Assembly (NCBI GenBank): GCA_018647025.1
Contig: JABGTQ010000118.1
Span: 1 to 8,545, forward strand
Direction: 5' to 3'
Length of the DNA stretch: 8,545 nt
DNA from: Nitrospina sp.
GTDB lineage: Bacteria; Nitrospinota; Nitrospinia; Nitrospinales; VA-1
Shown here: in pieces, positions 1 through 6,554 of the stretch
Layout: the number at the start of each line of letters is the position of its first letter
Numbering within the stretch: the stretch's first letter is position 1
The notes under the pieces: model-generated
Told to the model about the DNA's origin: nothing
Databases searched by the model: none
Seen by the model: the letters and a program-made list of their open reading frames with translations, nothing else
Program-made: the position numbers and the translations under genes

Positions 1-649
1 AGGCAAGTAGGGCTAGCTCAGGGTGATCAAATGCGTGGATTGCATAATGCGCTGCACAGGGATGATCTGGATCTTTTTCATATATTTCTAATGCAATTGC
101 ACCAGAATCAACTTTTAGTTTTATGTTTTTTCCCGTATTTCTAGCTATTCCTAGTAATGAAAGGCTGTAAAAACAGGCAGCTTCTAGGTCATTTGGATAT
201 TGGGTATAAATCTTTTTCATAGCTTTAGAATAAGATTTATCTCGAGTTATTTTCTCCCCTTCTCCGTAAAGAAGTTGGACAGCTTGAATATAATGTTGCT
301 CTCTCTGAGTTAATTTTGATAGATCAGATATTTTTGAAAGTGCGACCTTGGCCGACTTAGAATCTTGACGCTCCCAAAGCGGGGCATTGTGGGCCATAGC
401 TTGACCCCAGTAACCCATAGCAAAATCAGGATCCGCTTTAGTGGAGTTTTGAAATTCTTGCAAGGCTTCTGGATACCAAAAAGAATGAAGTGCCGCTACC
501 CCATTTATAAAATAATTTTGTGCAACACCTGACCCGGAGGTAGGGAATTGTATTTCCCCTAACTTAGATGCTGCTTGAATTTGTTGAGTAGTGTAACCAG
601 CACTAGAGCTAAAAAAAATTATCGTAAAGAAAAGTATTCGAATCGTCAT
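1..649 (-). CDS. Secreted TPR-type repeat protein, N-terminal part (cut by window edge)
   Basis: An uninterrupted minus-strand frame of 216 codons runs off the left edge, so the C-terminus is missing. The ATG at 649-647 is followed by a hydrophobic signal peptide (about residues 1-18, MTIRILFFTIIFFSSSAG). The next part, residues 35-95, has a helical-repeat pattern: FPTSGS, then GVAALHSFWYPEALQEF, then DPDFAMGYWGQAMAHN. Residues 110-165 (TQREQHYIQAVQLLYG, then YPNDLEAACFYSLSLLG) and 190-210 (DPDHPCAAHYAIHAFDHPE) continue it. This resembles a family of uncharacterised exported TPR proteins that I know from many environmental proteobacteria and acidobacteria; no enzymatic role is established for it. 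No in-frame ATG lies upstream and no clear Shine-Dalgarno precedes the start, so the start rests on the signal peptide. It is divergent from the gene at 761. The fold call is fairly sure; function is unknown. Confidence 0.7.
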   Translation of the reverse strand, partial: MTIRILFFTIIFFSSSAGYTTQQIQAASKLGEIQFPTSGSGVAQNYFINGVAALHSFWYPEALQEFQNSTKADPDFAMGYWGQAMAHNAPLWERQDSKSAKVALSKISDLSKLTQREQHYIQAVQLLYGEGEKITRDKSYSKAMKKIYTQYPNDLEAACFYSLSLLGIARNTGKNIKLKVDSGAIALEIYEKDPDHPCAAHYAIHAFDHPELALLA

Positions 650-760
650 AGTGTGATAAGGGAGTAGGGTAATTAAAATAAACCACAGTTGAAAAATAAA
701 CCATGCAAGACTAAAGTAAATACAGAAAAATTTTTAGTTTATTTACGTTAAAGATAGAAT
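650..760. promoter_or_regulatory. Divergent intergenic region with 11-bp direct repeat
   Basis: This 111-bp AT-rich gap separates two divergent genes and must hold promoters for both if both are expressed. The element AAAATAAACCA occurs exactly twice, at 675-685 and 693-703, an 18-bp spacing centre to centre. The second copy lies in the spacer of a possible plus-strand promoter (TTGAAA at 689-694, TAAAGT at 712-717). Spacing and position would suit a regulator site, but AT-rich repeats also arise by chance. No clear minus-strand promoter was seen. Confidence 0.35.
689..717 (+). promoter_or_regulatory. Possible sigma70-type promoter for the 761-1836 gene pair
   Basis: TTGAAA (689-694, five of six matches to the -35 consensus) and TAAAGT (712-717, four of six) are separated by 17 bp. 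This would start transcription near 724, about 37 nt before the ATG at 761. It is inferred from consensus only. Confidence 0.35.
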
Positions 761-1096
761 ATGAAAAGAAGTCAGGATTTGTCCAGAATAAAATTAAGAA
801 ATGACATCCCCTTTGGTACATTATTAATGGGTACTACCGGTGTTTTGATTGGCGTAGTTATAGATAGCGAAATGGCGATGGTTGTTGTAGGTCTTTTAGG
901 TTCTTTAATAGGGGGGTTAGTAGGTTGGGCGGGTGGAAGAGTTTTTCTAATTATTATTTGTTTCGGTGTGCTGATGGGAGCATTTTTAGGTTATCGTACC
1001 GGGGATAGGGATATTCTAATTATGGCTACCGGAACAGGCGGAGCTATTGCAGGATTCATGGGAGCACAGGTGTCATTATTTTTTAAAAAAAAATGA
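761..1096 (+). CDS. Small glycine-zipper membrane protein, unknown function
   Basis: A 111-residue protein that I do not recognise as a named family. It has a short basic N-terminus (KRSQDLSRIKLRND), then about four hydrophobic segments at residues 17-33, 38-58, 60-78 and 86-107, ending in FFKKK. The segments are rich in Gly at three- to four-residue spacing (GLLGSLIGGLVGWAGG at 44-59, GTGGAIAGFMG at 91-101), the glycine-zipper pattern of tightly packed or oligomeric membrane helices. It probably sits in the inner membrane. Its stop overlaps the next start (ATGA), so the two are very likely cotranscribed and translationally coupled. The last three codons are AAA AAA AAA in a nine-A run, a possible slippage site. 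Only a weak ribosome site (AAAGATAG) precedes the ATG. The gene itself looks real from length, composition and coupling; its function is unknown. Confidence 0.75.
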   Translation: MKRSQDLSRIKLRNDIPFGTLLMGTTGVLIGVVIDSEMAMVVVGLLGSLIGGLVGWAGGRVFLIIICFGVLMGAFLGYRTGDRDILIMATGTGGAIAGFMGAQVSLFFKKK

Positions 1097-1836
1097 AAAC
1101 TTATTTCTTTTTATTTTTATTAATCTATTACGTTTCTTTCTCAAAGGTTTCTTTGCAGGCGTCTTTTGCTTCAGAAAATGCAGCTTTAATTGGGATGGTA
1201 TTAGTACCTAAAGGCCTCTACATTTCTGGTTCGAATAAATATAACGACGAACGGCCAAGTAGACAGATTTACTTAGATGCTTTTTATGTCGATAAATTTG
1301 AAGTGACCCAGAAAGAATTTAAAAAAATTATGAATTTTAATCCATCTGAATTTCGAGGGAAGAATTTGCCAGTTGAACGTGTTGACTGGTACCAGGCAAG
1401 AGATTATTGCAATAAGTCTGGTAAACGTTTACCAACGGAGGCCGAATGGGAAAAGTCAGCGCGCTCTGGATCTGAATCAAAATATTATTGGGGGGAAGAA
1501 GTTGATGATTCGTATGCTTGGCACTGGGACAATTCTGACCGAAAAACTCGTTCCGTCGGAGAAAAGAGACCAAATAAGTTAGGCCTCTACGATACTGCTG
1601 GAAATGTTTGGGAGTGGACTGCAGATTGGTACGATCAAAACTATTACCAGAATCGCTCCTCAAAAAACCCAAAAAGCATATTCAATGGAAAGCATAGAGT
1701 ACTTAGAGGCGGGTCATTTATGGATAAAGCCGAAGGACTCCGCGTTACCCGGCGCAATTGGGATTTGCCCAGTGCTAAGTTTAAAAATTTTGGGTTTCGT
1801 TGTGTAAAGAATAAAAATAATATTTCAATAGATTAA
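1093..1836 (+). CDS. Secreted SUMF1/FGE-fold protein lacking the catalytic cysteines
   Basis: A 247-residue protein with an N-terminal signal peptide or membrane anchor (about residues 1-26) followed by a full FGE-sulfatase domain (SUMF1 family, about 35-240). Visible hallmarks are MVLVPKGLYISGS (35-47), FYVDKFEVTQKEF (64-76), PVERVDWYQARDYC (93-106), GKRLPTEAEWEKSAR (110-124), GLYDTAGNVWEWTADWY (164-180), RVLRGGSF (202-209) and GFRC (234-237). In true aerobic formylglycine-generating enzymes two copper-binding cysteines follow the GGSY motif. Here the aligned positions are D211 and L216, so sulfatase activation is unlikely. Many bacterial SUMF1-fold proteins are non-catalytic or have other roles, such as structural, carbohydrate-binding or maturation proteins. 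The ATG is joined to the upstream membrane protein by ATGA and has no Shine-Dalgarno (T6-A9 directly precedes it), so its translation probably depends on the upstream gene. The fold is certain; the role is unknown. Confidence 0.9.
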   Translation: MKTYFFLFLLIYYVSFSKVSLQASFASENAALIGMVLVPKGLYISGSNKYNDERPSRQIYLDAFYVDKFEVTQKEFKKIMNFNPSEFRGKNLPVERVDWYQARDYCNKSGKRLPTEAEWEKSARSGSESKYYWGEEVDDSYAWHWDNSDRKTRSVGEKRPNKLGLYDTAGNVWEWTADWYDQNYYQNRSSKNPKSIFNGKHRVLRGGSFMDKAEGLRVTRRNWDLPSAKFKNFGFRCVKNKNNISID

Positions 1837-1860
1837 AGGGAAACGATGGTACTGAGATTG

Positions 1861-1886
1861 TTGTAAAATAACCCCGTTGGGGATTA
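1861..1886 (-). terminator. Rho-independent terminator of the priA-msrP operon
   Basis: Read on the minus strand, TAATCCCC-AAC-GGGGTTA forms a hairpin of seven pairs with one bulged base (1869-1886), with four G:C pairs at the tip, and runs directly into TTTT (1868-1865). It lies 22 bp past the msrP stop codon. On the plus strand the same hairpin lacks a U tract, so it serves the minus-strand operon better than the SUMF1-fold gene that ends at 1836. Confidence 0.6.
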
Positions 1887-1907
1887 CTCCTCATTAATAA
1901 AAAATAA

Positions 1908-2876
1908 TCAGGCGTAAAGGTGGGCTACCTGTTTTTCGTACCCGTTATATAACTGAGTTTTATGAACTTCTCCAGTTCCTAGCATTTTTTCAGTTGCCTG
2001 TAACCAACGAGGATGATTCATTTTTGGATCAACGTTAGCTTCGAAGCTATATTCTAGGGGCAATACGGTGTTCCAAAAAGTCGGAGGCTGGTGGTTAATC
2101 AATTCAATTTTTACGATGGACTTGATACTTTTAAAACCGTATTTCCAGGGTACAACTAATCGTATGGGGGCACCGTGTTGCTTTCTAAGAGGGTGGCCAT
2201 ACATGCCAAGAGCCATGAAAGTCAGCTCATTTATTGCTTCTTGTATGGTGAGAGCTTCTGTATAAGGCCAAGGACGCCAAAAAGCCAGTTGCCCTTGAGC
2301 TGTAAAAGGTTTGTAAAAGGTAGTCATGGCAACGTGGGTTGCACTAGATTTTGGTTCAACGAGATCCAGTAAAGCTTTAAGAGGAAATCCTGTCCAAGGA
2401 ACCGCCATCGACCAAGCTTCCACACAGCGAAGCCGGTAAAGACGTTCCTCAACATCCATCAACGTATATAAGTCATCAATATCAAAAGTTTGTGGTTTAT
2501 TGACGAGTCCCTTAATTTCCAATTTCCATGGTCGAATAGATAGGGCTTGGGCATGAAAAGCGGGATCACTTTTAATCTCGCTAAACTCAAAAAAGTTATT
2601 GAAGCTTGCCGCAGCATTTTCTTCAGTTAAGCTCCGGTCAAGAGAGTATTTCGTATTACGTTTTACAGGGTACATTTTTTCTTCAATGGCAGACCATTCA
2701 ATAGGTGCATCCCGATTAGGAGTAGGCCCAAAACCGCATCCATAAAACGAAGCTGTTGCAGCAAGTGTTGCTATTGAAGTTCCCTTAATAAAATCACGTC
2801 GATTCATATAGACTGACTCGGGCGTAGCCTCACCTTCAGCCATATTCCAGGGTTTAGGGAAAATAAGATTGCTCAT
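1908..2876 (-). CDS. msrP: Protein-methionine-sulfoxide reductase catalytic subunit MsrP (YedY), molybdopterin enzyme
   Basis: A 322-residue protein that follows E. coli MsrP (YedY) from end to end. In that family the enzyme reduces methionine sulfoxide in periplasmic proteins, using a Mo-molybdopterin cofactor. The twin-arginine signal is NRRDFIKG (residues 25-32) with a hydrophobic stretch to about 46. NNFFEF (93-98) matches the cofactor-binding NNFYEF. RLRCVEAWSMAVPWTGFPL (148-166) holds C151, which corresponds to the Mo-ligating cysteine. GAPIRLVVPWKYGFKSIKSI (235-254), NHPRW (287-291) and LYNGYEKQVAHLY (309-321) complete the family pattern. The start at 2876 is favoured over the ATG of MNRRDF (residue 24): the ATPESVYM-type leader is conserved in MsrP, and GGAG at 2889-2886 sits 9 nt upstream. 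It is the last gene of the operon, 28 bp after cutA. The membrane haem partner MsrQ is not adjacent. Confidence 0.96.
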   Translation of the reverse strand: MSNLIFPKPWNMAEGEATPESVYMNRRDFIKGTSIATLAATASFYGCGFGPTPNRDAPIEWSAIEEKMYPVKRNTKYSLDRSLTEENAAASFNNFFEFSEIKSDPAFHAQALSIRPWKLEIKGLVNKPQTFDIDDLYTLMDVEERLYRLRCVEAWSMAVPWTGFPLKALLDLVEPKSSATHVAMTTFYKPFTAQGQLAFWRPWPYTEALTIQEAINELTFMALGMYGHPLRKQHGAPIRLVVPWKYGFKSIKSIVKIELINHQPPTFWNTVLPLEYSFEANVDPKMNHPRWLQATEKMLGTGEVHKTQLYNGYEKQVAHLYA

Positions 2877-2885
2877 AATAAATAA

Positions 2886-2889
2886 CTCC
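2886..2889 (-). promoter_or_regulatory. Ribosome binding site of msrP
   Basis: GGAG on the minus strand, 9 nt before the ATG at 2876, supports the long MsrP start (including the leader before the twin arginines) over the internal ATG at residue 24. Confidence 0.6.
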
Positions 2890-2904
2890 AGAAATTAATA
2901 TTGA

Positions 2905-3222
2905 CTATCCGACCCAATCATCAATGCATTTAAGATAACCTGAAGAACCTTTTACAATAGGTAGAGCAATTACTTCAGGAATATCATAGCTGTGATTTTT
3001 AAGTATCCAATCTTTTAACATTGAAAATTTTTCTTCTTTGGTTTTGATTATGAGAAGAAGTTCGTCGTCAACGCATAATTTTCCATCCCAGAGGTAAGTC
3101 GACTGGATAGAAGGAATAGTGTTAACGCAATATGCTAGTTTTGTTTCAACTAGACCACAGCTAATTTTTTTTGCTTCTTCTGTAGAGCTTACGGTTGTAT
3201 ATACAGTTATATAATTTTTCAT
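2905..3222 (-). CDS. cutA: CutA divalent-cation tolerance protein
   Basis: A 105-residue protein, the usual CutA length. The family forms very stable ferredoxin-like trimers and was linked in E. coli to tolerance of copper and other divalent cations; its exact biochemical role remains debated. Visible family signatures are YTTVSSTEEAKKIS (8-21), LAYCVNTIP (29-37), the YLWDGKL strand (43-49), LIIKTKEEKF (57-66), the HSYDIPEVIALPI motif (77-89) and GYLKCIDDWV (95-104). It has no signal peptide, so it is cytosolic. It lies 15 bp after the DedA-like gene and 28 bp before msrP, in the same operon. The ribosome site before the ATG is weak, so coupling to the upstream gene is possible. Identification is near certain. 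Confidence 0.95.
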   Translation of the reverse strand: MKNYITVYTTVSSTEEAKKISCGLVETKLAYCVNTIPSIQSTYLWDGKLCVDDELLLIIKTKEEKFSMLKDWILKNHSYDIPEVIALPIVKGSSGYLKCIDDWVG

Positions 3223-3237
3223 AGTAACTTTATTTTA

Positions 3238-3825
3238 TCAAAGAATAACCTTTAGAATAAAAAAACCTAAAACTAGGAGGATCATAAAAATAATCGTAAA
3301 GGTATTAAAATATTTTTCTATAAGAATCTTAAAAGGGGGGCCAAATTTATATATTAGTGCGGCTACAAGAAAAAACCGTGCCGCCCTGCTTACAGCTGAT
3401 GCCAAAACAAATGTAAGAAAGTTAATTTCAAACGCTCCTGCTGCCAGGGTAAATACTTTATAAGGTAGGGGTGAAAAGCCAGCTGCAGCTACCGCCCAAG
3501 CGTTATACTTATCATAAAGTAATCCAATTTTATCCCATTTTTCTTGAAAATGATAAAACTCTACGATGCGATTTCCAATTATTTCCATGAACTGATAGCC
3601 GATGAGGTAACCAAATACCCCACCTAGAACAGATCCTATTGAACAGACAAGCGCAAAACGGAACCATCCAGCTGGTGCGGCTACAACCATTGCAATTAAC
3701 AAAATATCAGGAGGAATAGGGAAAAAAGATGATTCGACAAATGAAACTATGAATAAAACAGGAAGTGCATAAGGTGTACTTGCCCATTGCAGAACCCAGT
3801 CGTAAAGTTTTCTAATTAGTGCCAT
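3238..3825 (-). CDS. DedA/VTT-family membrane protein (YqaA-type)
   Basis: A 195-residue multi-pass inner-membrane protein of the DedA (SNARE-associated, VTT-domain) family. DedA proteins are implicated in membrane lipid recycling (scrambling or flipping of carrier lipids and phospholipids), in proton-motive-force maintenance and in envelope stress tolerance. The signature reentrant region is visible as FVESSFFPIPPDILL (29-43), the YqaA-type second motif as FSPLPYKVFTLAAGAF (117-132), and the conserved basic helix as SAVSRAARFFLV (143-154). Hydrophobic segments lie at about 20-50, 56-78, 110-132, 136-160 and 174-194. The start at 3825 is the only ATG in frame downstream of an in-frame TAG, which is the priA stop. 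An AAGGA lies 13 nt upstream, further than ideal. It lies 27 bp after priA. The substrate cannot be named from sequence. Confidence 0.9.
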   Translation of the reverse strand: MALIRKLYDWVLQWASTPYALPVLFIVSFVESSFFPIPPDILLIAMVVAAPAGWFRFALVCSIGSVLGGVFGYLIGYQFMEIIGNRIVEFYHFQEKWDKIGLLYDKYNAWAVAAAGFSPLPYKVFTLAAGAFEINFLTFVLASAVSRAARFFLVAALIYKFGPPFKILIEKYFNTFTIIFMILLVLGFFILKVIL

Positions 3826-3852
3826 TTGGTTTTCATGATCCTTGATTTTGAA

Positions 3853-6363
3853 CTACATAAGGTTGATGGGGTCGATATCCAATGTTAGTTTTATTTTGGG
3901 GTTGGATGATTTTTTGATTTCAGGTGTTTCGTATAGGCGTTTTAAAACCAACTGAAGTTTTCTGCGGTCATAAGAACGAAGAATAAGGTGACGTCGAAAT
4001 CGACTATTTATTTGATAAAGTGCTGCACGTGCAGGTCCAAGAATCTCAATATCATTTGTTCCTTTGAGAATTTGAACTAAAATTTTCTTAATGCTATTTG
4101 CAAATATTTCTCCAGCTTGTTCATAGACACTTTCAATTTCAATAGCAACCATTCTAGTGAAAGGAGGATATTTTAATTTTTCTCTCAAAGTCAATTCTTT
4201 TTCTGAAAATCCTCTAAAATCGTGTTCTTTTACAAAATCAAAAACATAATGATTAGCTAAGAGCGATTGAATGATTACTAGCCCTGGCACCTTTCCACGG
4301 CCTGCTCGCCCTGCAACTTGAGTCAAAAGCTGAAACGAACGTTCGGCTGAACGGAAGTCAGGAATGTTCAATGAAATGTCTGCGTAGATGACACCGACTA
4401 AAGTGACGTTAGGAAAGTCATGTCCTTTCGTTATCATTTGAGTCCCAATAAGGATATCAATTTCTCCTAAGTTCATTTTCCGGTGGACGGATTCAAATGA
4501 TTCGCGCCCTTTTACGGTGTCTCTGTCAAGTCGGTCAATCCGGGCTTGTGGAAAAAGCTTTTTTGCTTCCTCTTCAAGCTTTTGTGTGCCAAATCCACTA
4601 AACCGAATAACTGGTCCTCCGCATTCCGCGCAAGACTCAGGTTTGCGAGTAGTAAAATTACAGTAGTGGCACAGTAAAAAATTTCTTTTACTGTGAAAAG
4701 TAAGGGTTACAGTGCAATGAGGGCATTCAAAGGCAAAGGAGCATTCTTTGCAAGAAACATAGCTTGCAGTTCCTCTTCTATTAAGAAATAAAAATATTTG
4801 TTCTCCTCGTGTTATTCGTTCGAAAATAGCTTTTTTAAGAGCATTAGAAAAAATGGAAAAGTTTTTTTTTAAATCCATTTCCTGCTTCATGTTTATGACT
4901 TTGACAATAGGGAGCAGTCTGTTGTGAACCCGACTCTTAAGGGAAAGGTAATGATATTTTCCTTTTTCGACATTTTGAATCGATTCAAGGGAAGGAGTTG
5001 CTGACCCAAGCAGTACGACGGCGTTTTGTTTCTGTGCTCTTACTATGGCACTATCCCTTGCATGATATCGTGGGCATGAATCCTGTTTATAAGATGTGTC
5101 ATGCTCTTCATCAATAATAATAATACCTAGATGCTTAAACGGTGCAAAGATAGAAGAACGCGCTCCTACGGCAATAGAAACCTTTTCGTCACGAATTTTT
5201 TTCCATTCAATAAAACGTTCTTTTTGCGTCAATCCACTATGAAGAACTGCAACTTGATTTCCAAAACGTTTACGGAACCGTTCAACAGTTTGTGGAGTTA
5301 GAGAAATTTCAGGGACTACCATTACGGCAGATTTATTTAAATTGAGTACGAGTTGTATGCAACGAAGATAGATTTCGGTTTTTCCACTTCCCGTAATTCC
5401 ATGCAATAGGAAAGGTTGGAAAATAGAATTTTCGATCGTTTTTTTGAGTTCCTTATAGCATATATCTTGCTCTTTATTTAGCAGGGGAGGGATTTCGGCG
5501 GTCCATTCTGTCTGTACATCCAATGATATTGATCCTTTTTCATTTTTTCTGGTGAATGTTTCAATAAGTTTTTTCTCAAGAAGGCTTTTAATGGATTGCA
5601 AAGAACCTGGTATTTTATTTTTTAAAACAGAAATAGTGATTTGGCCTCTGCAGATATATTCATAAGTTTCTCGTTGCTTTGGACTATGCTTCAGCAGTTT
5701 TTGAATTTCTTGTTGTTTGGGTAGATTTTTTGCTAAATGAACGATCTTTTCATATTCGTATCTCAAAGGGCTACGTTTAATTTTATTTCCTGTCCCTACC
5801 AGTCCATCCCGCTTTAGTTTTGCTAGAGCGCTTGGGCTGTATTTTTTTTTGAGGCAACGCGCTAGTTGTTTTGAGGTTAAGCTTTTTTTTAAACGTAGAG
5901 TTTGAAGGATATAAGTCGAAAGGGTGGATTGTTTATTTTCTATGGTAGCTTTAATCCCGTCTTCGGTTAGATAAAGTTTGTCGATACTAGTGTCATCAAG
6001 GCCTGCGGGTAGAGCAGCTTTAATAGCTTCACCCCAGGAAGAATGATAGTAGTCGGCGATCCAACGGGTTAGAGAAAGAAGTTCCTTAGAAATAACAGGT
6101 TCTGAGTCCGGGACTTCTTCAATTTTTTTTAATTTAATATTCTTTTCATTGTGGTTTGATATACCAATAACATACCCAGTGAGTCGGCGGGTACCAAATG
6201 GAACAAATACGCGCATTCCTTTTTTAACGATTCCTATAAAATGTGGGGGAATTTCATAAGTAAAGATATCTTTAAGAGGTAAGTTAAACACTACCTCTGC
6301 GCATGCAAAATCGGGTTTCTGATCTAAAAATAATTTAGCCGAATAGGTTTTAGGGGGGGTCAT
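3853..6363 (-). CDS. priA: Primosomal replication restart helicase PriA
   Basis: An 836-residue superfamily 2 helicase that reloads the replisome at stalled forks; the length exceeds E. coli PriA (732) and is nearer to longer PriAs. The 3'-DNA-binding domain is at about 20-115 (FTYEIPP, GMRVFVPFGTRRLTGYVIG), followed by a lysine-rich winged-helix region to about 290. Helicase lobe 1 has Walker A GITGSGKT (322-329), PEISLTPQ (351-358), DEEH (418-421) and GSATPS (453-458). The zinc-binding insertion has eight cysteines: C538, C541, C547, C550, C565, C568, C578 and C581. Lobe 2 has GTQMITKGHDFPNVTLVG (640-657) and QVAGRAGRG (682-690). The C-terminal domain runs from about 735 to the end. No catalytic motif is missing. 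It is the first gene of the operon priA-dedA-cutA-msrP. The ATG at 6363 has no obvious Shine-Dalgarno, but the next in-frame ATG (residue 50) would cut into the DNA-binding domain. Confidence 0.98.
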   Translation of the reverse strand: MTPPKTYSAKLFLDQKPDFACAEVVFNLPLKDIFTYEIPPHFIGIVKKGMRVFVPFGTRRLTGYVIGISNHNEKNIKLKKIEEVPDSEPVISKELLSLTRWIADYYHSSWGEAIKAALPAGLDDTSIDKLYLTEDGIKATIENKQSTLSTYILQTLRLKKSLTSKQLARCLKKKYSPSALAKLKRDGLVGTGNKIKRSPLRYEYEKIVHLAKNLPKQQEIQKLLKHSPKQRETYEYICRGQITISVLKNKIPGSLQSIKSLLEKKLIETFTRKNEKGSISLDVQTEWTAEIPPLLNKEQDICYKELKKTIENSIFQPFLLHGITGSGKTEIYLRCIQLVLNLNKSAVMVVPEISLTPQTVERFRKRFGNQVAVLHSGLTQKERFIEWKKIRDEKVSIAVGARSSIFAPFKHLGIIIIDEEHDTSYKQDSCPRYHARDSAIVRAQKQNAVVLLGSATPSLESIQNVEKGKYHYLSLKSRVHNRLLPIVKVINMKQEMDLKKNFSIFSNALKKAIFERITRGEQIFLFLNRRGTASYVSCKECSFAFECPHCTVTLTFHSKRNFLLCHYCNFTTRKPESCAECGGPVIRFSGFGTQKLEEEAKKLFPQARIDRLDRDTVKGRESFESVHRKMNLGEIDILIGTQMITKGHDFPNVTLVGVIYADISLNIPDFRSAERSFQLLTQVAGRAGRGKVPGLVIIQSLLANHYVFDFVKEHDFRGFSEKELTLREKLKYPPFTRMVAIEIESVYEQAGEIFANSIKKILVQILKGTNDIEILGPARAALYQINSRFRRHLILRSYDRRKLQLVLKRLYETPEIKKSSNPKIKLTLDIDPINLM

Positions 6364-6386
6364 GAGATAGTTATTAAATTATTTAG

Positions 6387-6414
6387 ATTGTACCAGAGAA
6401 CAGACTTGATCCAA
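6387..6414 (-). promoter_or_regulatory. Possible promoter of the priA operon
   Basis: On the minus strand TACAAT (6392-6387) matches the -10 consensus at five of six positions. TTGGAT (6414-6409) is a partial -35 with a 16-bp spacer. Transcription would start about 15-20 nt before the priA ATG, giving a short leader in keeping with the lack of a clear Shine-Dalgarno. It is inferred from consensus only. Confidence 0.4.
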
Positions 6415-6473
6415 ACTCTGCATTACAGATCTTCTGAAGAAACCATTGACTCTCTGTCGATTTTAAATTAACC

Positions 6474-6502
6474 TTGACAATTCTTTTAAAACTTAATTAA
6501 GT
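6474..6502 (+). promoter_or_regulatory. Possible promoter and palindrome upstream of the 62-aa gene
   Basis: A perfect -35 (TTGACA, 6474-6479) follows an AT-rich stretch (6460-6470) that could act as an UP element. At 17 bp spacing the -10 would be TTAAGT (6497-6502), only three of six matches. That hexamer lies in a perfect 12-bp palindrome ACTTAATTAAGT (6491-6502), which could be an operator. A leader of about 45 nt would follow before the ATG at 6555. The weak -10 keeps confidence low. Confidence 0.35.
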
Positions 6503-6543
6503 AGGTCGAGTTGGCTTGCATCTAATAGGGTCTTAGTATAAAC

Positions 6544-6548
6544 AGGAG
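6544..6548 (+). promoter_or_regulatory. Strong ribosome binding site of the 62-aa gene
   Basis: AGGAG lies 6 nt before the ATG at 6555. It is the best Shine-Dalgarno in the window and the main evidence, with composition, that this short gene is translated. Confidence 0.7.
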
Positions 6549-6554
6549 TGAGAG

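Noticed and set aside
1085..1093. The nine-A run as a sequencing error that splits one fused gene
   Set aside because: Both proteins have their own N-terminal features (the second has its own signal peptide), and ATGA overlaps are common, so two genes is the simpler reading. Genuine slippage is kept as a finding.
1337..1672. 111-codon minus-strand ORF opposite the SUMF1-fold gene
   Set aside because: It lies wholly antisense to a gene with clear family motifs, has no recognisable domain, and no promoter or ribosome site.
2068..2372. Two overlapping 65-codon plus-strand ORFs opposite msrP
   Set aside because: Both are antisense to a well-supported enzyme gene and show no domain or ribosome site.
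6364..6554. Riboswitch or small RNA in the priA upstream region
   Set aside because: No stable nested stems or terminator-like hairpin were seen; only candidate promoters and a short palindrome are supported.
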